Shown: positions 38,232 through 47,159 of the stretch, piece after piece
Layout of the letters: the number at the start of each line of letters is the position of its first letter
Numbering within the stretch: position 1 is the stretch's first letter
Source of the DNA: a virus
DNA length: 64,000 bases
Direction: 5' to 3' (one strand)
IMG/VR virus record: IMGVR_UViG_3300042455_001086
Coordinates: 124,001-188,000 of that record
The notes under the pieces: model-generated
Told to the model about the DNA's origin: nothing
Databases searched by the model: none
The model's input: the letters and a program-made list of their open reading frames with translations, nothing else
Made by a program: the position numbers and the translations under genes

Positions 38232-39032
38232 TTATATATAATCAAATAATTCAGAACAACTATTTCTCAACTTCCTAAGCGATTTTTCCTTGATCTGACG
38301 AACGCGCTCTTTTGTCAAACCAAAATCAGAACCAATATCTTCCAAGGTTCTTGGTGTTCCAGTTAGACCAAAGTAATCACCAACGATTGTTTTTTCGCGT
38401 TCATCCAAGATGTTGAGTAATGAAAGTAATTTATCTTTTAAAATGTCTTTTGTGTCAAAACCAGCATCTGGAGCTAAAGCATCGTGATTTTCAATTAAAT
38501 CAATAAGTGTATCACCTTCCTCATTGATGTTCATATCAAGATTGATAATTGACGGAAGTCCCGCAAACTTGTCATCAAGTTTCTTTCCTGATTGATCTAC
38601 CTCTTTTTTAGCTTTTTGAAGGTCTTGAACAACATTAACCGGTAGACGGATTGTTCTTGCGTTATCATTTAAAGATTGAATAATAGATTGTTTAACCCAC
38701 CATACAGCATATGATATAAATCGTAGATCTTTACTCCAATCAAAGTTTTTAATTGCTTTCATTAATCCAAGATTTCCTTCAGCAATAAGGTCCGATAAAT
38801 CAAGACCTTGATTTTGGTATTGTTTTGCAACCGTAATTACAAAACGAAGATTTCCTCGTAATAGTTCTTCTTCAATTTTTCTTTTTTCACGATCAGAGAT
38901 TTCATCTGACTTCATTTTTATGGCCAGTTCTTTTTCACGATCAGGTGTCATAACCTTAATCTTTCTAATGTCTTTTAGGTAGTGATAAATCTCTTCCTGG
39001 TTAATTGGAACTCCGGTGTTTTTTTCCTTCAT
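38232..39032 (-). CDS. RNA polymerase sigma factor, RpoD-like
   Basis: A 266-residue sigma-70 family factor of the primary type. Region 1.2 has EEIYHYLKDI. Region 2 has LLRGNLRFVITVAKQYQNQG, LSDLIAEGNLGL and RFISYAVWWVKQSI. Region 3.0 has NARTIRLPVN. Region 4 has LDEREKTIVGDYFGLTG and the helix-turn-helix LTKERVRQIKEKSLRKLR. It is shorter than cellular RpoD and lacks region 1.1. It resembles the Bacteroidota vegetative sigma, which recognises TTTG...TAnnTTTG, so it could direct host polymerase to phage promoters. Its start lies 7 nt after the gene upstream. Confidence 0.9.
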   Translation of the reverse strand: MKEKNTGVPINQEEIYHYLKDIRKIKVMTPDREKELAIKMKSDEISDREKRKIEEELLRGNLRFVITVAKQYQNQGLDLSDLIAEGNLGLMKAIKNFDWSKDLRFISYAVWWVKQSIIQSLNDNARTIRLPVNVVQDLQKAKKEVDQSGKKLDDKFAGLPSIINLDMNINEEGDTLIDLIENHDALAPDAGFDTKDILKDKLLSLLNILDEREKTIVGDYFGLTGTPRTLEDIGSDFGLTKERVRQIKEKSLRKLRNSCSELFDYI

Positions 39033-39039
39033 ATTATAA

Positions 39040-39573
39040 TTATATTTGTTTTGAATATTCGTCTAATTTATCTTTCTCAGCTCTTGTTAATGAGTCAATT
39101 CCTTGTTCTGTAATTTTATCCAAAATTTCGTCAAGAGTCAAGTCGCATACTTGATTTTTTAAAAATTCTTCAACACGGATTCTATTCTCTTCCATAAATT
39201 TCGAAATATCGAAACCTAGATGATCGTTTGACAATACTTCTTTGATTGGATTTGACTTTGGTTTTCTACCTCTTTTATTGACCTTCAATAAGTGTTCCAA
39301 ATGATTGCTATCCATATTTGAATTTACACTTTTAACACCTTGGGCTAATACGAACATAAACTCTGGTGATTCATCCTTAATAAGTTCAACATAGTCGCTC
39401 ATTTCTGAAGGTGATAGTATCGAATCAAAGTGAAAAATACTATGGTTTTCACCATAAACATATTTTATATCGTCTGATTTTGAAACTGTAGCTAATTCAC
39501 TTGCTATTTTTTCATTTGACTCTGTTGGGTCCCAGCTATCATCACAGGGATAAACAAACAATAAATATTTCAT
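39040..39573 (-). CDS. Hypothetical protein with AT-hook-like motif
   Basis: A 177-residue protein. An acidic N-terminal half (LLFVYPCDDSWDPTES) is followed by NKRGRKPKSNP (about residues 99-109), an AT-hook-like Arg-Gly-Arg-Lys-Pro core, then a C-terminal helical segment. The end (LDEILDKITEQGIDSLTRAE, then KDKLDEYSK) matches a helical motif found at the C-terminus of other Bacteroidota proteins. It lies directly upstream of the sigma factor gene and may bind DNA. Confidence 0.65.
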   Translation of the reverse strand: MKYLLFVYPCDDSWDPTESNEKIASELATVSKSDDIKYVYGENHSIFHFDSILSPSEMSDYVELIKDESPEFMFVLAQGVKSVNSNMDSNHLEHLLKVNKRGRKPKSNPIKEVLSNDHLGFDISKFMEENRIRVEEFLKNQVCDLTLDEILDKITEQGIDSLTRAEKDKLDEYSKQI

Positions 39574-39633
39574 AGTTTTTTATTTTGGTTCAACAAAGAT
39601 AGTAAAAATTCTGAATTGGTTGGTTATAAACCC

Positions 39634-40350
39634 TTAAATTTTTTCTTCTAAAAGACTTTTTGATAAACCCATATACTTTTCGTCAATTTCAATACCAATA
39701 AAATTTCTATTTAATCTACTAGCAACAATTCCTGATGTGCCAGAACCTAAAAAAGGGTCTAAAACAACATCGTTTTCATCTGTTGATAATAAGATACAAT
39801 TTTCAACTAATTTTTGTGGAAAAGGTGCTGGATGTTGTGTGTTTTTATCTGGATTTATAATCCAAACTTCAGAATGAAATTGTTTATCCACATTATTTTT
39901 AAAAACTTTTGGTTTTGATTTTGTCAACCAGTAAATGTGTTCAGTACATGGTAATAAAACATCTTTTCTTATGTTTGGACTAGACAATCTATTCCAAATT
40001 ATTAATTGGTATAAATCTAATTTTGATTTAGAGATAAAATCGGTTGGTAAATAAACCTTGTTATTGTGTCTTCTTGGTTTATGATTAAAGAATATGGATC
40101 CATCTTTTTTTAAAACTCTATACATTTCGTCAAGGATCTGAACCATCCAATTTTTATAATCATCTTCTTTCAAGTCGTCACCATACGAATTATAATCTAT
40201 ATTAAATTTTTTCCAAACTTGATTACCTGGTTTTACTTTACCAATCAATCCTTTTTTATTATAAGGTGGTGATGTGACAATACAAGAAATTGACTCATCA
40301 TCAATTTTTTTTAATTCATCCAAGGAGTCACCTAAAATAAGTTTTAACAT
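39634..40350 (-). CDS. DNA methyltransferase, beta class (N4-C or N6-A)
   Basis: A 238-residue methyltransferase. The catalytic motif TSPPY is at residues 26-30 and the SAM-binding motif DPFLGSGT at 198-205, followed by FIGIEID. This catalytic-before-SAM order is that of the beta class. SPPY is common in N4-cytosine enzymes but also occurs in N6-adenine ones. It lies 18 nt from a probable restriction endonuclease gene, which it would protect against. A TATTTATA box is 8 nt before the start. Confidence 0.88.
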   Translation of the reverse strand: MLKLILGDSLDELKKIDDESISCIVTSPPYNKKGLIGKVKPGNQVWKKFNIDYNSYGDDLKEDDYKNWMVQILDEMYRVLKKDGSIFFNHKPRRHNNKVYLPTDFISKSKLDLYQLIIWNRLSSPNIRKDVLLPCTEHIYWLTKSKPKVFKNNVDKQFHSEVWIINPDKNTQHPAPFPQKLVENCILLSTDENDVVLDPFLGSGTSGIVASRLNRNFIGIEIDEKYMGLSKSLLEEKI

Positions 40351-40358
40351 AATGTAAT

Positions 40359-40366
40359 TATAAATA
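40359..40366 (-). promoter_or_regulatory. Late-type box TATTTATA before the methyltransferase gene
   Basis: The box lies 8 nt before the ATG at 40350, in the 18 nt gap between the two genes. Confidence 0.4.
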
Positions 40367-40368
40367 TT

Positions 40369-40998
40369 TTAATTTAAAAATAAATTTTTATGAATATGGA
40401 ACAAAACATTAAATCTATTATTTTTATTTTTTTTACCTTCTCTTTGTAAATGAAAAATTGTTTTATTTTTTTCATTTTTTAAATGGACACCACCTTTTAA
40501 CATTACCCAAGTTGTATTTTCACAAATTTTTTGTATCTCTTGGTAACTCTTAGTATATATTTTACCATTTTGTAAATCTCTTATTGTTACATTAGTTATA
40601 TTTTCACCATTACAAATTATCAATTCAATAATTTTTTCTTTATTTTGTTCTAAAAATGATAAAAATTCATTTTTTATTTCATCATCGATTTCATTTGTAT
40701 GGAAACGATCTTTACCATTATTGTTAATAGTCGTATCGCCACAAAAAAGTTCAATAAATTTTTTACTTAATCCGTTTAAATTAAATTTTTTTATAAATTT
40801 TTTTTGAGTTGTTAAATGAACTTGTGTGCTTTTACCAGAAAAATTTTTAATACTTTCATTCTGATTACCATTAGTCCCATCAATTTTAGTTTTACTACCA
40901 CCAACTTGTATTAAATTTCTAACTTCACAAATTTCTTTTTCTTTTTTGGTTGAGTATTCTTTTTGAACTTCCCTACCTTTTTCAGAGTTTATCCCCAT
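40369..40998 (-). CDS. Probable type II restriction endonuclease
   Basis: A 209-residue protein. QVGGSKTKIDGTNGNQNESI followed by KNFSGKSTQVHLTTQKKF (about residues 31-68) looks like a PD-(D/E)XK active site: Asp40, Glu48 and Lys51, with the final Ile-Lys-Asn strand typical of restriction enzymes (IKN.SG). The helical middle and the C-terminal MLKGGVHLKNEKNKTIFHLQ strands fit the fold. Its position next to a beta-class methyltransferase supports the call. The Glu-to-Lys spacing is one residue longer than the classic ExK, so an unusual active site should be considered. Confidence 0.6.
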   Translation of the reverse strand: MGINSEKGREVQKEYSTKKEKEICEVRNLIQVGGSKTKIDGTNGNQNESIKNFSGKSTQVHLTTQKKFIKKFNLNGLSKKFIELFCGDTTINNNGKDRFHTNEIDDEIKNEFLSFLEQNKEKIIELIICNGENITNVTIRDLQNGKIYTKSYQEIQKICENTTWVMLKGGVHLKNEKNKTIFHLQREGKKNKNNRFNVLFHIHKNLFLN

Positions 40999-41030
40999 AA
41001 TATTTTTTTACTAAACTTACAAACAATTTT

Positions 41031-43409
41031 CTAGTCCACCAAGAGTTTTGAAATATTATTTTGTTTTGTAATTTTAACTACACTATCTGCCCACTGACTT
41101 ACCATTGGATTGTGTGTAATTACAAACACTTTATCAAAATAATCCTTAATCTTAACAAAAAATTCAGAAACCATTTCTAAGTTGTCATTACTTATTTTAC
41201 CAAATACCTCGTCGAATACTACAAGGTTGGGTTTTGGTAGAGAACATACCTTACTCAAGACAGATCTTAAAGCAAGTGAAGCAATTGTTTTTTCATAACC
41301 AGAACCACTAACCATTAACTTTTCAACACCGGTATTATTATCTACCTGGATGAACTCAACCTCTGACTTATCGTTAATTCTAATCTCTAATTTGAAATAT
41401 GAAGAATCTTCCATCAATCTTTGTAATTCAGAGTTAATAAGTGGCATCATAGTTCTCATAATAATTTTACTAACACCATTTTTACCATAACTTTCCAGAT
41501 ACATTTTATAAATCTTATCCTTACTTTCCTCTTCTTTAATTTTTACAATTAAATTTTTGTTGTTTGTAATCTTTTCCTGGTTAGATTTGATACTATACTC
41601 ATTTGAGTTGATTGTATTGTTCTTTTCTCTTAATAGTTTATCATAACTATCCAATTTCAAATCAGCTTTGATTAACATTGCATCAATCTGATCGTTTGTT
41701 TTAATTTTATCCTGGACTTCATCCCACCTTTTTAATTTATCTTCCAAACCAGATATTTTAAGATCACAGCTTTCAACACTCAAATCATATTTTTCTTTGA
41801 TAAGTTTGTTTTTTTCATATTCATCAAACTGTCTTTTTGTCTCAACAAATTCTTTTTCTTTGTTGGATAATTCCGTCATTAACTTCTCAATAACCTTTTT
41901 TTGTTGTGTAAATCCATCAAGTTCCGAAATTTTTTGTTGTGTTATTGCCGCGTTCATTAACTCAATACCACAATGTTCGCACTTAATGCCACCCTTCACT
42001 GATGATTGTAATTTTTCGATTTCAGAAATTTTGGTTTCAAGTTCAATTTTTGATTGGAATTTATTTTTATAATCCTCTTTTACTTTATCGTGTTCATCTT
42101 CTTTATAATATTGTTCTGGTTCAACAACTTTTAAATTAGATAATAATTCAACATATCCTTCTTTTTCTTTCTTTAAAGTCTCAATTTGAGATTTTGTTGT
42201 TTCCGGATTAAGTAATGCAATTTCTTTATCAATGTCTGTGTGTTTCTTTTTTAACATTGAATCTCTATAATCCTTTCCTTTTGCAATACCTTCTTCAATT
42301 TCTTTTACTTCTTTTTGTAATACATCAATCTGGCTATTTAGTTCAGTAATTTTTTCCTCGAAAGTTTCAATATCTTGTTTTAGTTGTTCTGAACTATAAA
42401 GGTTTGATATTTTTGATTTACTAAATGAAGAATAAATTTCTTTTGCCGCTTCTTCTTTTCTCTTTAAAAATTCAAGACCCATAAACCTTGATAGGACTTG
42501 CCCTCTGGCGGTTGGTTTTGATTCCAATAGTTCTTCCAGGTTTGTTGCTGTTGTAAGAATTGTCATTAAGAAATCTTCCTTGGTTCCGATTGAGTTTTTA
42601 ATGAAAGCTTCAGTTTCTCGTCTTTGCTCACCGGTGAAATTCTGTAATGATCCATCGTGTAGTTTTTTAAAGAAATCAAGCTCGGTCTTAACATTCCATT
42701 CACCTTTCTTTGATTTTTTTCTTTCAATGGTTCTTACAATAATATAATCTTCCCCATCAATTGTAATCTCACCTTTTACAACTACCGAGTTTTTATCGGT
42801 AAATCGATTAAATACTTCTTCAGCCTTTGATGTTTTTGTTGTTTCGTTAAAGAATAGGAACATTAATAAATCCACCGATAATACGGTTTTACCTCCAAAA
42901 TTTGGAGGATCTGATTCAACAACAACTATTCCATTTAACTTATCAAAATCAAGTCGTTGGTTTTCACCATATGATAAAAAGTTGGAGAACTCAATGTTTC
43001 TAATATACCACTTTTTAAATTGTGTTGTATCAACATCATCTTCTTTCATTTTGTTTTCAACCGTTTGGTTTAAATCCAAAACTTCTTTAAGGTGTTCTCC
43101 ATATCCCTTGGATTCCAAGAATTTTTTTAACAAATCAAGTTGGTAATTTGTATCTGTAATATTCATTGACACATCAACCGTTTGCATAGTTTCAGTATCA
43201 ACATTTTTTACTTTTGTAACAACATTAACATTTGTGGTGTTATACTTCTTTTGGAAGTAATGTTTAACACTTTTCATTTTGTCTTGTGTGAAATTTTCTT
43301 GTAGGTCTTCCCACACCACTTGAATAGATGGGTTTTCAAGCTTTGAAAAATCCAAATCTTTTATCATAATATTGTAATTGAATAATTTTGGTGGATTAAA
43401 TAAATCCAT
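41031..43409 (-). CDS. SbcC/Rad50-like recombination endonuclease subunit (T4 gp46-like)
   Basis: A 792-residue ABC-type ATPase of the Rad50/SbcC/gp46 family. An N-terminal region of about 130 residues precedes the ATPase. Walker A is PPNFGGKT (about residue 170, lacking the usual first Gly of GxxGxGKS), the zinc hook is CEHCGIEL near residue 478 between two long coiled coils, the signature is VSGSGYEKT near 700, and Walker B is NLVVFDEVF near 728. With the gp47/SbcD partner encoded 1.5 kb away it would process DNA ends for recombination-dependent replication. An ATG at 43367 is an alternative start. Confidence 0.9.
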   Translation of the reverse strand: MDLFNPPKLFNYNIMIKDLDFSKLENPSIQVVWEDLQENFTQDKMKSVKHYFQKKYNTTNVNVVTKVKNVDTETMQTVDVSMNITDTNYQLDLLKKFLESKGYGEHLKEVLDLNQTVENKMKEDDVDTTQFKKWYIRNIEFSNFLSYGENQRLDFDKLNGIVVVESDPPNFGGKTVLSVDLLMFLFFNETTKTSKAEEVFNRFTDKNSVVVKGEITIDGEDYIIVRTIERKKSKKGEWNVKTELDFFKKLHDGSLQNFTGEQRRETEAFIKNSIGTKEDFLMTILTTATNLEELLESKPTARGQVLSRFMGLEFLKRKEEAAKEIYSSFSKSKISNLYSSEQLKQDIETFEEKITELNSQIDVLQKEVKEIEEGIAKGKDYRDSMLKKKHTDIDKEIALLNPETTKSQIETLKKEKEGYVELLSNLKVVEPEQYYKEDEHDKVKEDYKNKFQSKIELETKISEIEKLQSSVKGGIKCEHCGIELMNAAITQQKISELDGFTQQKKVIEKLMTELSNKEKEFVETKRQFDEYEKNKLIKEKYDLSVESCDLKISGLEDKLKRWDEVQDKIKTNDQIDAMLIKADLKLDSYDKLLREKNNTINSNEYSIKSNQEKITNNKNLIVKIKEEESKDKIYKMYLESYGKNGVSKIIMRTMMPLINSELQRLMEDSSYFKLEIRINDKSEVEFIQVDNNTGVEKLMVSGSGYEKTIASLALRSVLSKVCSLPKPNLVVFDEVFGKISNDNLEMVSEFFVKIKDYFDKVFVITHNPMVSQWADSVVKITKQNNISKLLVD

Positions 43410-43415
43410 ATTTTA

Positions 43416-43748
43416 TTACTGCTCGTTGTTTTCAGTTGTTTCTACAACATCAACAACTGTTTCTTCTGGTTTAAATTCTGTTGTTTGTAAAATTTCAGGA
43501 TTTTCCTCTTTGAACGAGACATTACCTTCAAATTCAAAACCTTTAATGCCGGTGTTAGTTGGTTGACCCACAACTTCAAATGGAATATTTTCATTACCAA
43601 CTTTTACTGCTAAATTATCGGCTTCTTTTTGTTCCGCCATTTGTTTCATCATTTTATTCAATGCGTTTTGCATCGAATATTTCTCTTGTGCAATTCTTCT
43701 GTTTCTTTTTGCAACCTTTGCCCTGCGTTCTTTTTCTTTCTTACCCAT
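43416..43748 (-). CDS. Hypothetical protein with basic N-terminus
   Basis: A 110-residue protein. A very basic start (MGKKEKERRAKVAKRNRRIA) precedes a helical Met/Gln-rich region and an acidic C-terminal half. The basic end may bind nucleic acid. It lies between the two subunits of the recombination nuclease, so it may be an accessory factor, but this is only positional. Confidence 0.6.
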   Translation of the reverse strand: MGKKEKERRAKVAKRNRRIAQEKYSMQNALNKMMKQMAEQKEADNLAVKVGNENIPFEVVGQPTNTGIKGFEFEGNVSFKEENPEILQTTEFKPEETVVDVVETTENNEQ

Positions 43749-43760
43749 TTTTATTTATTT

Positions 43761-44159
43761 TTAATCGTTTAATATTTGTTCTTCCTCAATTTCCGATTCT
43801 TGATGATATTCAATCTTTTGTGGTCTATTTTCTTCAAACCATTCAATTATCGCATTGATTGCCCATACAGAACCCGCCGAAAACATTCCATCAAAGAATA
43901 CGGAAACATATTCATTAAGTCCAATAAAATTATGAATTGGTGAGAAGAAAGTTAATGATAGGAAAAATCCAACCCATGTTGAAGTACATAACACACAAGA
44001 AATGAGCCCCGATAGGAATTTACCGAGACCATTAAAGGCCATATAGTCACTATTACCCCAATTGTGTATGGATTGTCTTAATCCGTTAAAAATTGATCCG
44101 TAGACCAAAATGTTTGTCATTCCGTAGGCAACCAACATAAAAATTACTAATTGTATCAT
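43761..44159 (-). CDS. Membrane protein, three or more helices
   Basis: A 132-residue membrane protein. Hydrophobic segments are residues 1-22 (IQLVIFMLVAYGMTNILVYG), about 48-72 (FLSGLISCVLCTSTWVGFFL) and a short one near 86-108. The C-terminus is Glu-rich and cytoplasmic. It resembles DUF1360-type phage membrane proteins, which sit among replication or late genes without known function. Confidence 0.6.
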   Translation of the reverse strand: MIQLVIFMLVAYGMTNILVYGSIFNGLRQSIHNWGNSDYMAFNGLGKFLSGLISCVLCTSTWVGFFLSLTFFSPIHNFIGLNEYVSVFFDGMFSAGSVWAINAIIEWFEENRPQKIEYHQESEIEEEQILND

Positions 44160-44165
44160 ACTATT

Positions 44166-44924
44166 TTATTTTAAATTTGAACCTCTCAAGAATACGGCGC
44201 TTAATCTATTTTCTTTTGTATTTTGTAGGTCCTGGTTTATTTTTGTTAATTCTTTTATTTTTTCGTTTTTTTCAAGCAACTCTTTTCTTAACTTCTGGAG
44301 TGTTTCTTGAAGCATTTTTTCATTTGTGTTGTCTAACTTAATGTCTAAACTTCGTCTAACTTCGTCTAATTCATTATCCTTTTTAGACATTTCTTTTTGG
44401 AAATTATTTTCCAGTTCTTGGGTTTTAATGGAAAAAATTTTCCTTTCTTCTTCTAATTGTTTTTCTAAATGGAAAATATTTTCTTCCAATTTGGTGATTT
44501 TTTCGCCAAGTTCATTTATTTGTTGATTGTCTGTTATGTAAATTTCTTTTTCTATAACTCTATCAACCGGAACTTCCTTAATCACTTCAATCACTTTTTC
44601 TATTTCTTTGATTGTTTCAACTGGAACTTCTTTTATTATTTCTTTTTCAACAACAACTTCTTTAATCACTTCAACTGGTATTTCCACTCGTTTTTCAACA
44701 ATAACTTCCTTTATTAACTGTTTTTCTTCAACAACACCCGTTTTTAAGTCTTTTTCACCTTCATTAAGTGTTTTTCCCAATAATCCATACTTTTCTATAT
44801 TGAACCCCGATTCAAAACATTTTTTAATAAATCCATCAATATCTTCAATATTATTTAATTGACAATATTCTTTAATGGATTTAATTAATTTTTCATTAAA
44901 AATTTGTGAGTAATTCAGTTCCAT
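44166..44924 (-). CDS. Coiled-coil protein with Val-Glu-Lys repeats
   Basis: A 252-residue protein. After a helical start of about 45 residues comes a repeat region of about 60 residues (VIVEKRVEIPVEVIKEVVVE, EKEIIKEVPVETIKE pattern) in which (V/I)-(E/K)-(V/I) alternates with charges. About 110 residues of regular Glu/Lys coiled coil follow. The product is a long rod. It lies directly after gp47, which it overlaps by 29 nt, so it could tether or space replication proteins. The ATG at 44924 is preferred to one at 44939. Confidence 0.65.
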   Translation of the reverse strand: MELNYSQIFNEKLIKSIKEYCQLNNIEDIDGFIKKCFESGFNIEKYGLLGKTLNEGEKDLKTGVVEEKQLIKEVIVEKRVEIPVEVIKEVVVEKEIIKEVPVETIKEIEKVIEVIKEVPVDRVIEKEIYITDNQQINELGEKITKLEENIFHLEKQLEEERKIFSIKTQELENNFQKEMSKKDNELDEVRRSLDIKLDNTNEKMLQETLQKLRKELLEKNEKIKELTKINQDLQNTKENRLSAVFLRGSNLK

Positions 44925-45675
44925 TCTCAATATCTTCAAATGATTTTATTGAAAATTTTAAAAAAGGTTTAGGATTAAATAAATCAACATATCTATACTC
45001 TTTAGTTTCAATGTTATAAATACCATACCCATGCTTAGTTATACTTTCACCTATATTATTTTGTATCGTTGACCCAATCATAAATCCCTTGCCAGTTTTA
45101 AATTTAAATTCGGCTCTTTTATGAATATCACCACATAAAACAATTTCAAGTCCATTAAATTTTTCAACATCATAGGCCTCATCCCCAAATTCAAAACCAA
45201 GATCTGTTTTTAAACCGGAAATGGGTCCGTGGAATAAACCAATTTTAATTCCAGTCGCTACATTCAAATCTGGTGGAATATTCCCTTGAAACTGAGAATA
45301 TACACACCAACTGACATTTTCATCTTCGTAAACACCTCTATCCTTGTAATAAACAATATTATTGTTATTTAGTGAATCGATAATCGGAGATAAAGCGTCT
45401 AACCTATCTGAATTATTGATTAAGGCATCGTGATTGCCAGGTATAATAATTGTTTTTGTAATTTTAGAACATTCTGTTAATAACCAACTCACCATTTCTA
45501 TCAATTCTGGTGTTAATTGGTTTTTGCTATGAACCAGGTCACCTGTGAAGATAATTCGACAAGGTTTTAATTCTTTCCATTGATTTAACATATCAGTTAA
45601 TATTGACCTATAAAGGTCATGATCTTTAAATAATCTTAGATGAAGATCAGAAAAATGAACTAAAGTTTTTATCAT
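44896..45675 (-). CDS. SbcD/Mre11-like recombination nuclease (T4 gp47-like)
   Basis: A 259-residue metallophosphoesterase of the Mre11/SbcD/gp47 family. Motifs: FSDLHLR (Asp9, His11), FTGDLVHS (about 44-51), IPGNHDA (about 79-85), an isolated His in LFHGP (about 148) and CGDIHKR (about 177-183). With the SbcC-like subunit it resects DNA ends and opens hairpins in a Mn-dependent way. It is shorter than SbcD because the capping domain is reduced. It overlaps the small gene before it by 4 nt. Confidence 0.9.
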   Translation of the reverse strand: MIKTLVHFSDLHLRLFKDHDLYRSILTDMLNQWKELKPCRIIFTGDLVHSKNQLTPELIEMVSWLLTECSKITKTIIIPGNHDALINNSDRLDALSPIIDSLNNNNIVYYKDRGVYEDENVSWCVYSQFQGNIPPDLNVATGIKIGLFHGPISGLKTDLGFEFGDEAYDVEKFNGLEIVLCGDIHKRAEFKFKTGKGFMIGSTIQNNIGESITKHGYGIYNIETKEYRYVDLFNPKPFLKFSIKSFEDIENGTELLTNF

Positions 45676-45818
45676 ACTAATTCTCTATTATAAAGGTTTG
45701 CTAAAATAATTCTTGCAAATCTAAAATCTCTAACTCTGTGTAATTTTAATCCATAAGTGTGTGATATAATCGCCAAATGAGGATATATCTCACTTATTGT
45801 CATTCTACCTATTTCCAT
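45672..45818 (-). CDS. Small basic protein, 48 aa
   Basis: A 48-codon gene encoding MEIGRMTISEIYPHLAIISH, then TYGLKLHRVRDFRFARIILA and a short tail. It exactly fills the gap between two genes: its stop overlaps the gp47-like ATG (ATGA) and its start is 2 nt from the next stop. The composition, basic and amphipathic, suggests a DNA-interacting helix-turn-helix-like peptide, but this is not certain. Confidence 0.6.
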   Translation of the reverse strand: MEIGRMTISEIYPHLAIISHTYGLKLHRVRDFRFARIILANLYNRELV

Positions 45819-45819
45819 T

Positions 45820-46035
45820 TTAATCTATAAAAAGTTCAAATTCTTCATTTACAAACCCACAACTATTACACATATAGGTCGGAAACGGAACAATCGTGTC
45901 TTCGTGGCTTCCGGTTAATAATTTTGGGACTTTTTTAATCATCACAACTTCTTTGAAGCATTTTGATCCGCATTCCGTACATTTTACAGTTTCCTGTTGT
46001 TTTAGATCAATTCTTGGTTTAATAATATCTTCCAT
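45820..46035 (-). CDS. Zinc-ribbon protein, 71 aa
   Basis: A 71-residue protein with two Cys pairs: CTECGSKC (about 19-26) and CNSCGF (about 56-61). Together they form a zinc ribbon. The middle (LTGSHEDTIVPFPTYM) is a flexible loop. Similar ribbons occur in phage transcription or replication adaptors, but no role is assigned. Confidence 0.75.
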   Translation of the reverse strand: MEDIIKPRIDLKQQETVKCTECGSKCFKEVVMIKKVPKLLTGSHEDTIVPFPTYMCNSCGFVNEEFELFID

Positions 46036-46038
46036 AAT

Positions 46039-46287
46039 TTAATAATTTACAATTTCTTCTTCCTCGTTAGAGTATTTTTGATTTATCATTTCAGTGTTAA
46101 ATTGAAACTCGTCGACTAATGTTTCTTCACTACCATCTTTAATGTTTTCTTCATACATAATTTCATTAAAGTATTCAAGAATTTCTTTATCTGTTTTACC
46201 TTCCAACTCTGGGTAATCTTCCAAATTTACTTCAATCGGCCCGTAAGACTCATAAACCGAATAAGTTTTTGTCATATACAACTTCAT
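46039..46287 (-). CDS. Hypothetical acidic protein, 82 aa
   Basis: An 82-residue very acidic protein (KTYSVYESYGPIEVNLEDYP; EILEYFNEIMYEENIKDGSE). No domain is recognised. It lies 3 nt upstream of the zinc-ribbon gene. Its charge is typical of DNA-mimic inhibitors, but the sequence alone cannot show this. Confidence 0.65.
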   Translation of the reverse strand: MKLYMTKTYSVYESYGPIEVNLEDYPELEGKTDKEILEYFNEIMYEENIKDGSEETLVDEFQFNTEMINQKYSNEEEEIVNY

Positions 46288-46292
46288 AATTT

Positions 46293-47159
46293 TTATTTTT
46301 TTAATTTATTTAACATTGGTTTTATATCCATATTAAGTATAGTATTTATTGTGGATTTATCAACTCTGTATTCAACATATTCTCTATCTTCTGTTAATCT
46401 CACAATAATACAACCCAACAATTTTATATTTTCATATTTTGTCCCCTCAAGCATTTTAAGAAGTAATTTACCATATAACGGAAGTTGTGTGTTATAGTGC
46501 CCAAGAGCATTATTTGGTAGATATTCAAATGGTGGTCGCATTGGTTTTGTATACCATTGTTTTATGAAATTTTTTTCTTTATTCGTCTTGTAATCTGTTA
46601 TTATAAAACCAAAACCATCTTTATTCTTATTTTCAATTAACCAGCTCGTATCTCCTTGTCCTGTATATTCTAATTCCGGATGTCCTAAAACAATTTCGGT
46701 GTCAAGTAAATGAGCTCCTCGTTCTTTCATTTTCTCTAAAAAAAGTTTTCCGGCGGTAATCATTGCATCACCTTTTGTTATTTGTGTTGCATCACACTCA
46801 TAGATTGGTTCTCTAATTGTTTTCTCATAATTAAACATATCCAACGAATGTTTTTCCAATAAAAAATGGACCCTACTACCCATATTTGTTGCGTATTCAC
46901 CGGACATTTTCCATTCATTTAATAACCTTTCTGTTTCATCTGGATCACCACCAGACATCTCAAATGCTTTTTTTTCTGATGGAAATTCATCATAAAACAA
47001 TTTCATTACCTTTGAAACTGATGGCCATTTATCTGTTAATTCTCCATTGAGATTTAACATTGTATATTTATGTGTATCTTCCTCAAAAGATAATTTAAAT
47101 TCTTTTCGTCTTTCTGATAAGATATATCTTATTTCTTCTACTGTTTTAATTAAATCCAT
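46293..47159 (-). CDS. PD-(D/E)XK nuclease
   Basis: A 288-residue RecB/Cas4-like exonuclease. The N-terminal FSFEEDTHKYT-type strand and PSVSKV are typical of phage RecB-like nucleases. GSRVHFLLEKH carries the early His. The catalytic core is YTGQGDTSWLIENKN followed by FGFIITDYKTNKE, giving Asp and the Asp-x-Lys of the PD-(D/E)XK motif. The C-terminal LGHYNTQLPLYGKLL includes the conserved Gln and Tyr. It probably resects or degrades DNA during recombination or host DNA breakdown. It overlaps the next gene by 14 nt. Confidence 0.82.
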   Translation of the reverse strand: MDLIKTVEEIRYILSERRKEFKLSFEEDTHKYTMLNLNGELTDKWPSVSKVMKLFYDEFPSEKKAFEMSGGDPDETERLLNEWKMSGEYATNMGSRVHFLLEKHSLDMFNYEKTIREPIYECDATQITKGDAMITAGKLFLEKMKERGAHLLDTEIVLGHPELEYTGQGDTSWLIENKNKDGFGFIITDYKTNKEKNFIKQWYTKPMRPPFEYLPNNALGHYNTQLPLYGKLLLKMLEGTKYENIKLLGCIIVRLTEDREYVEYRVDKSTINTILNMDIKPMLNKLKK

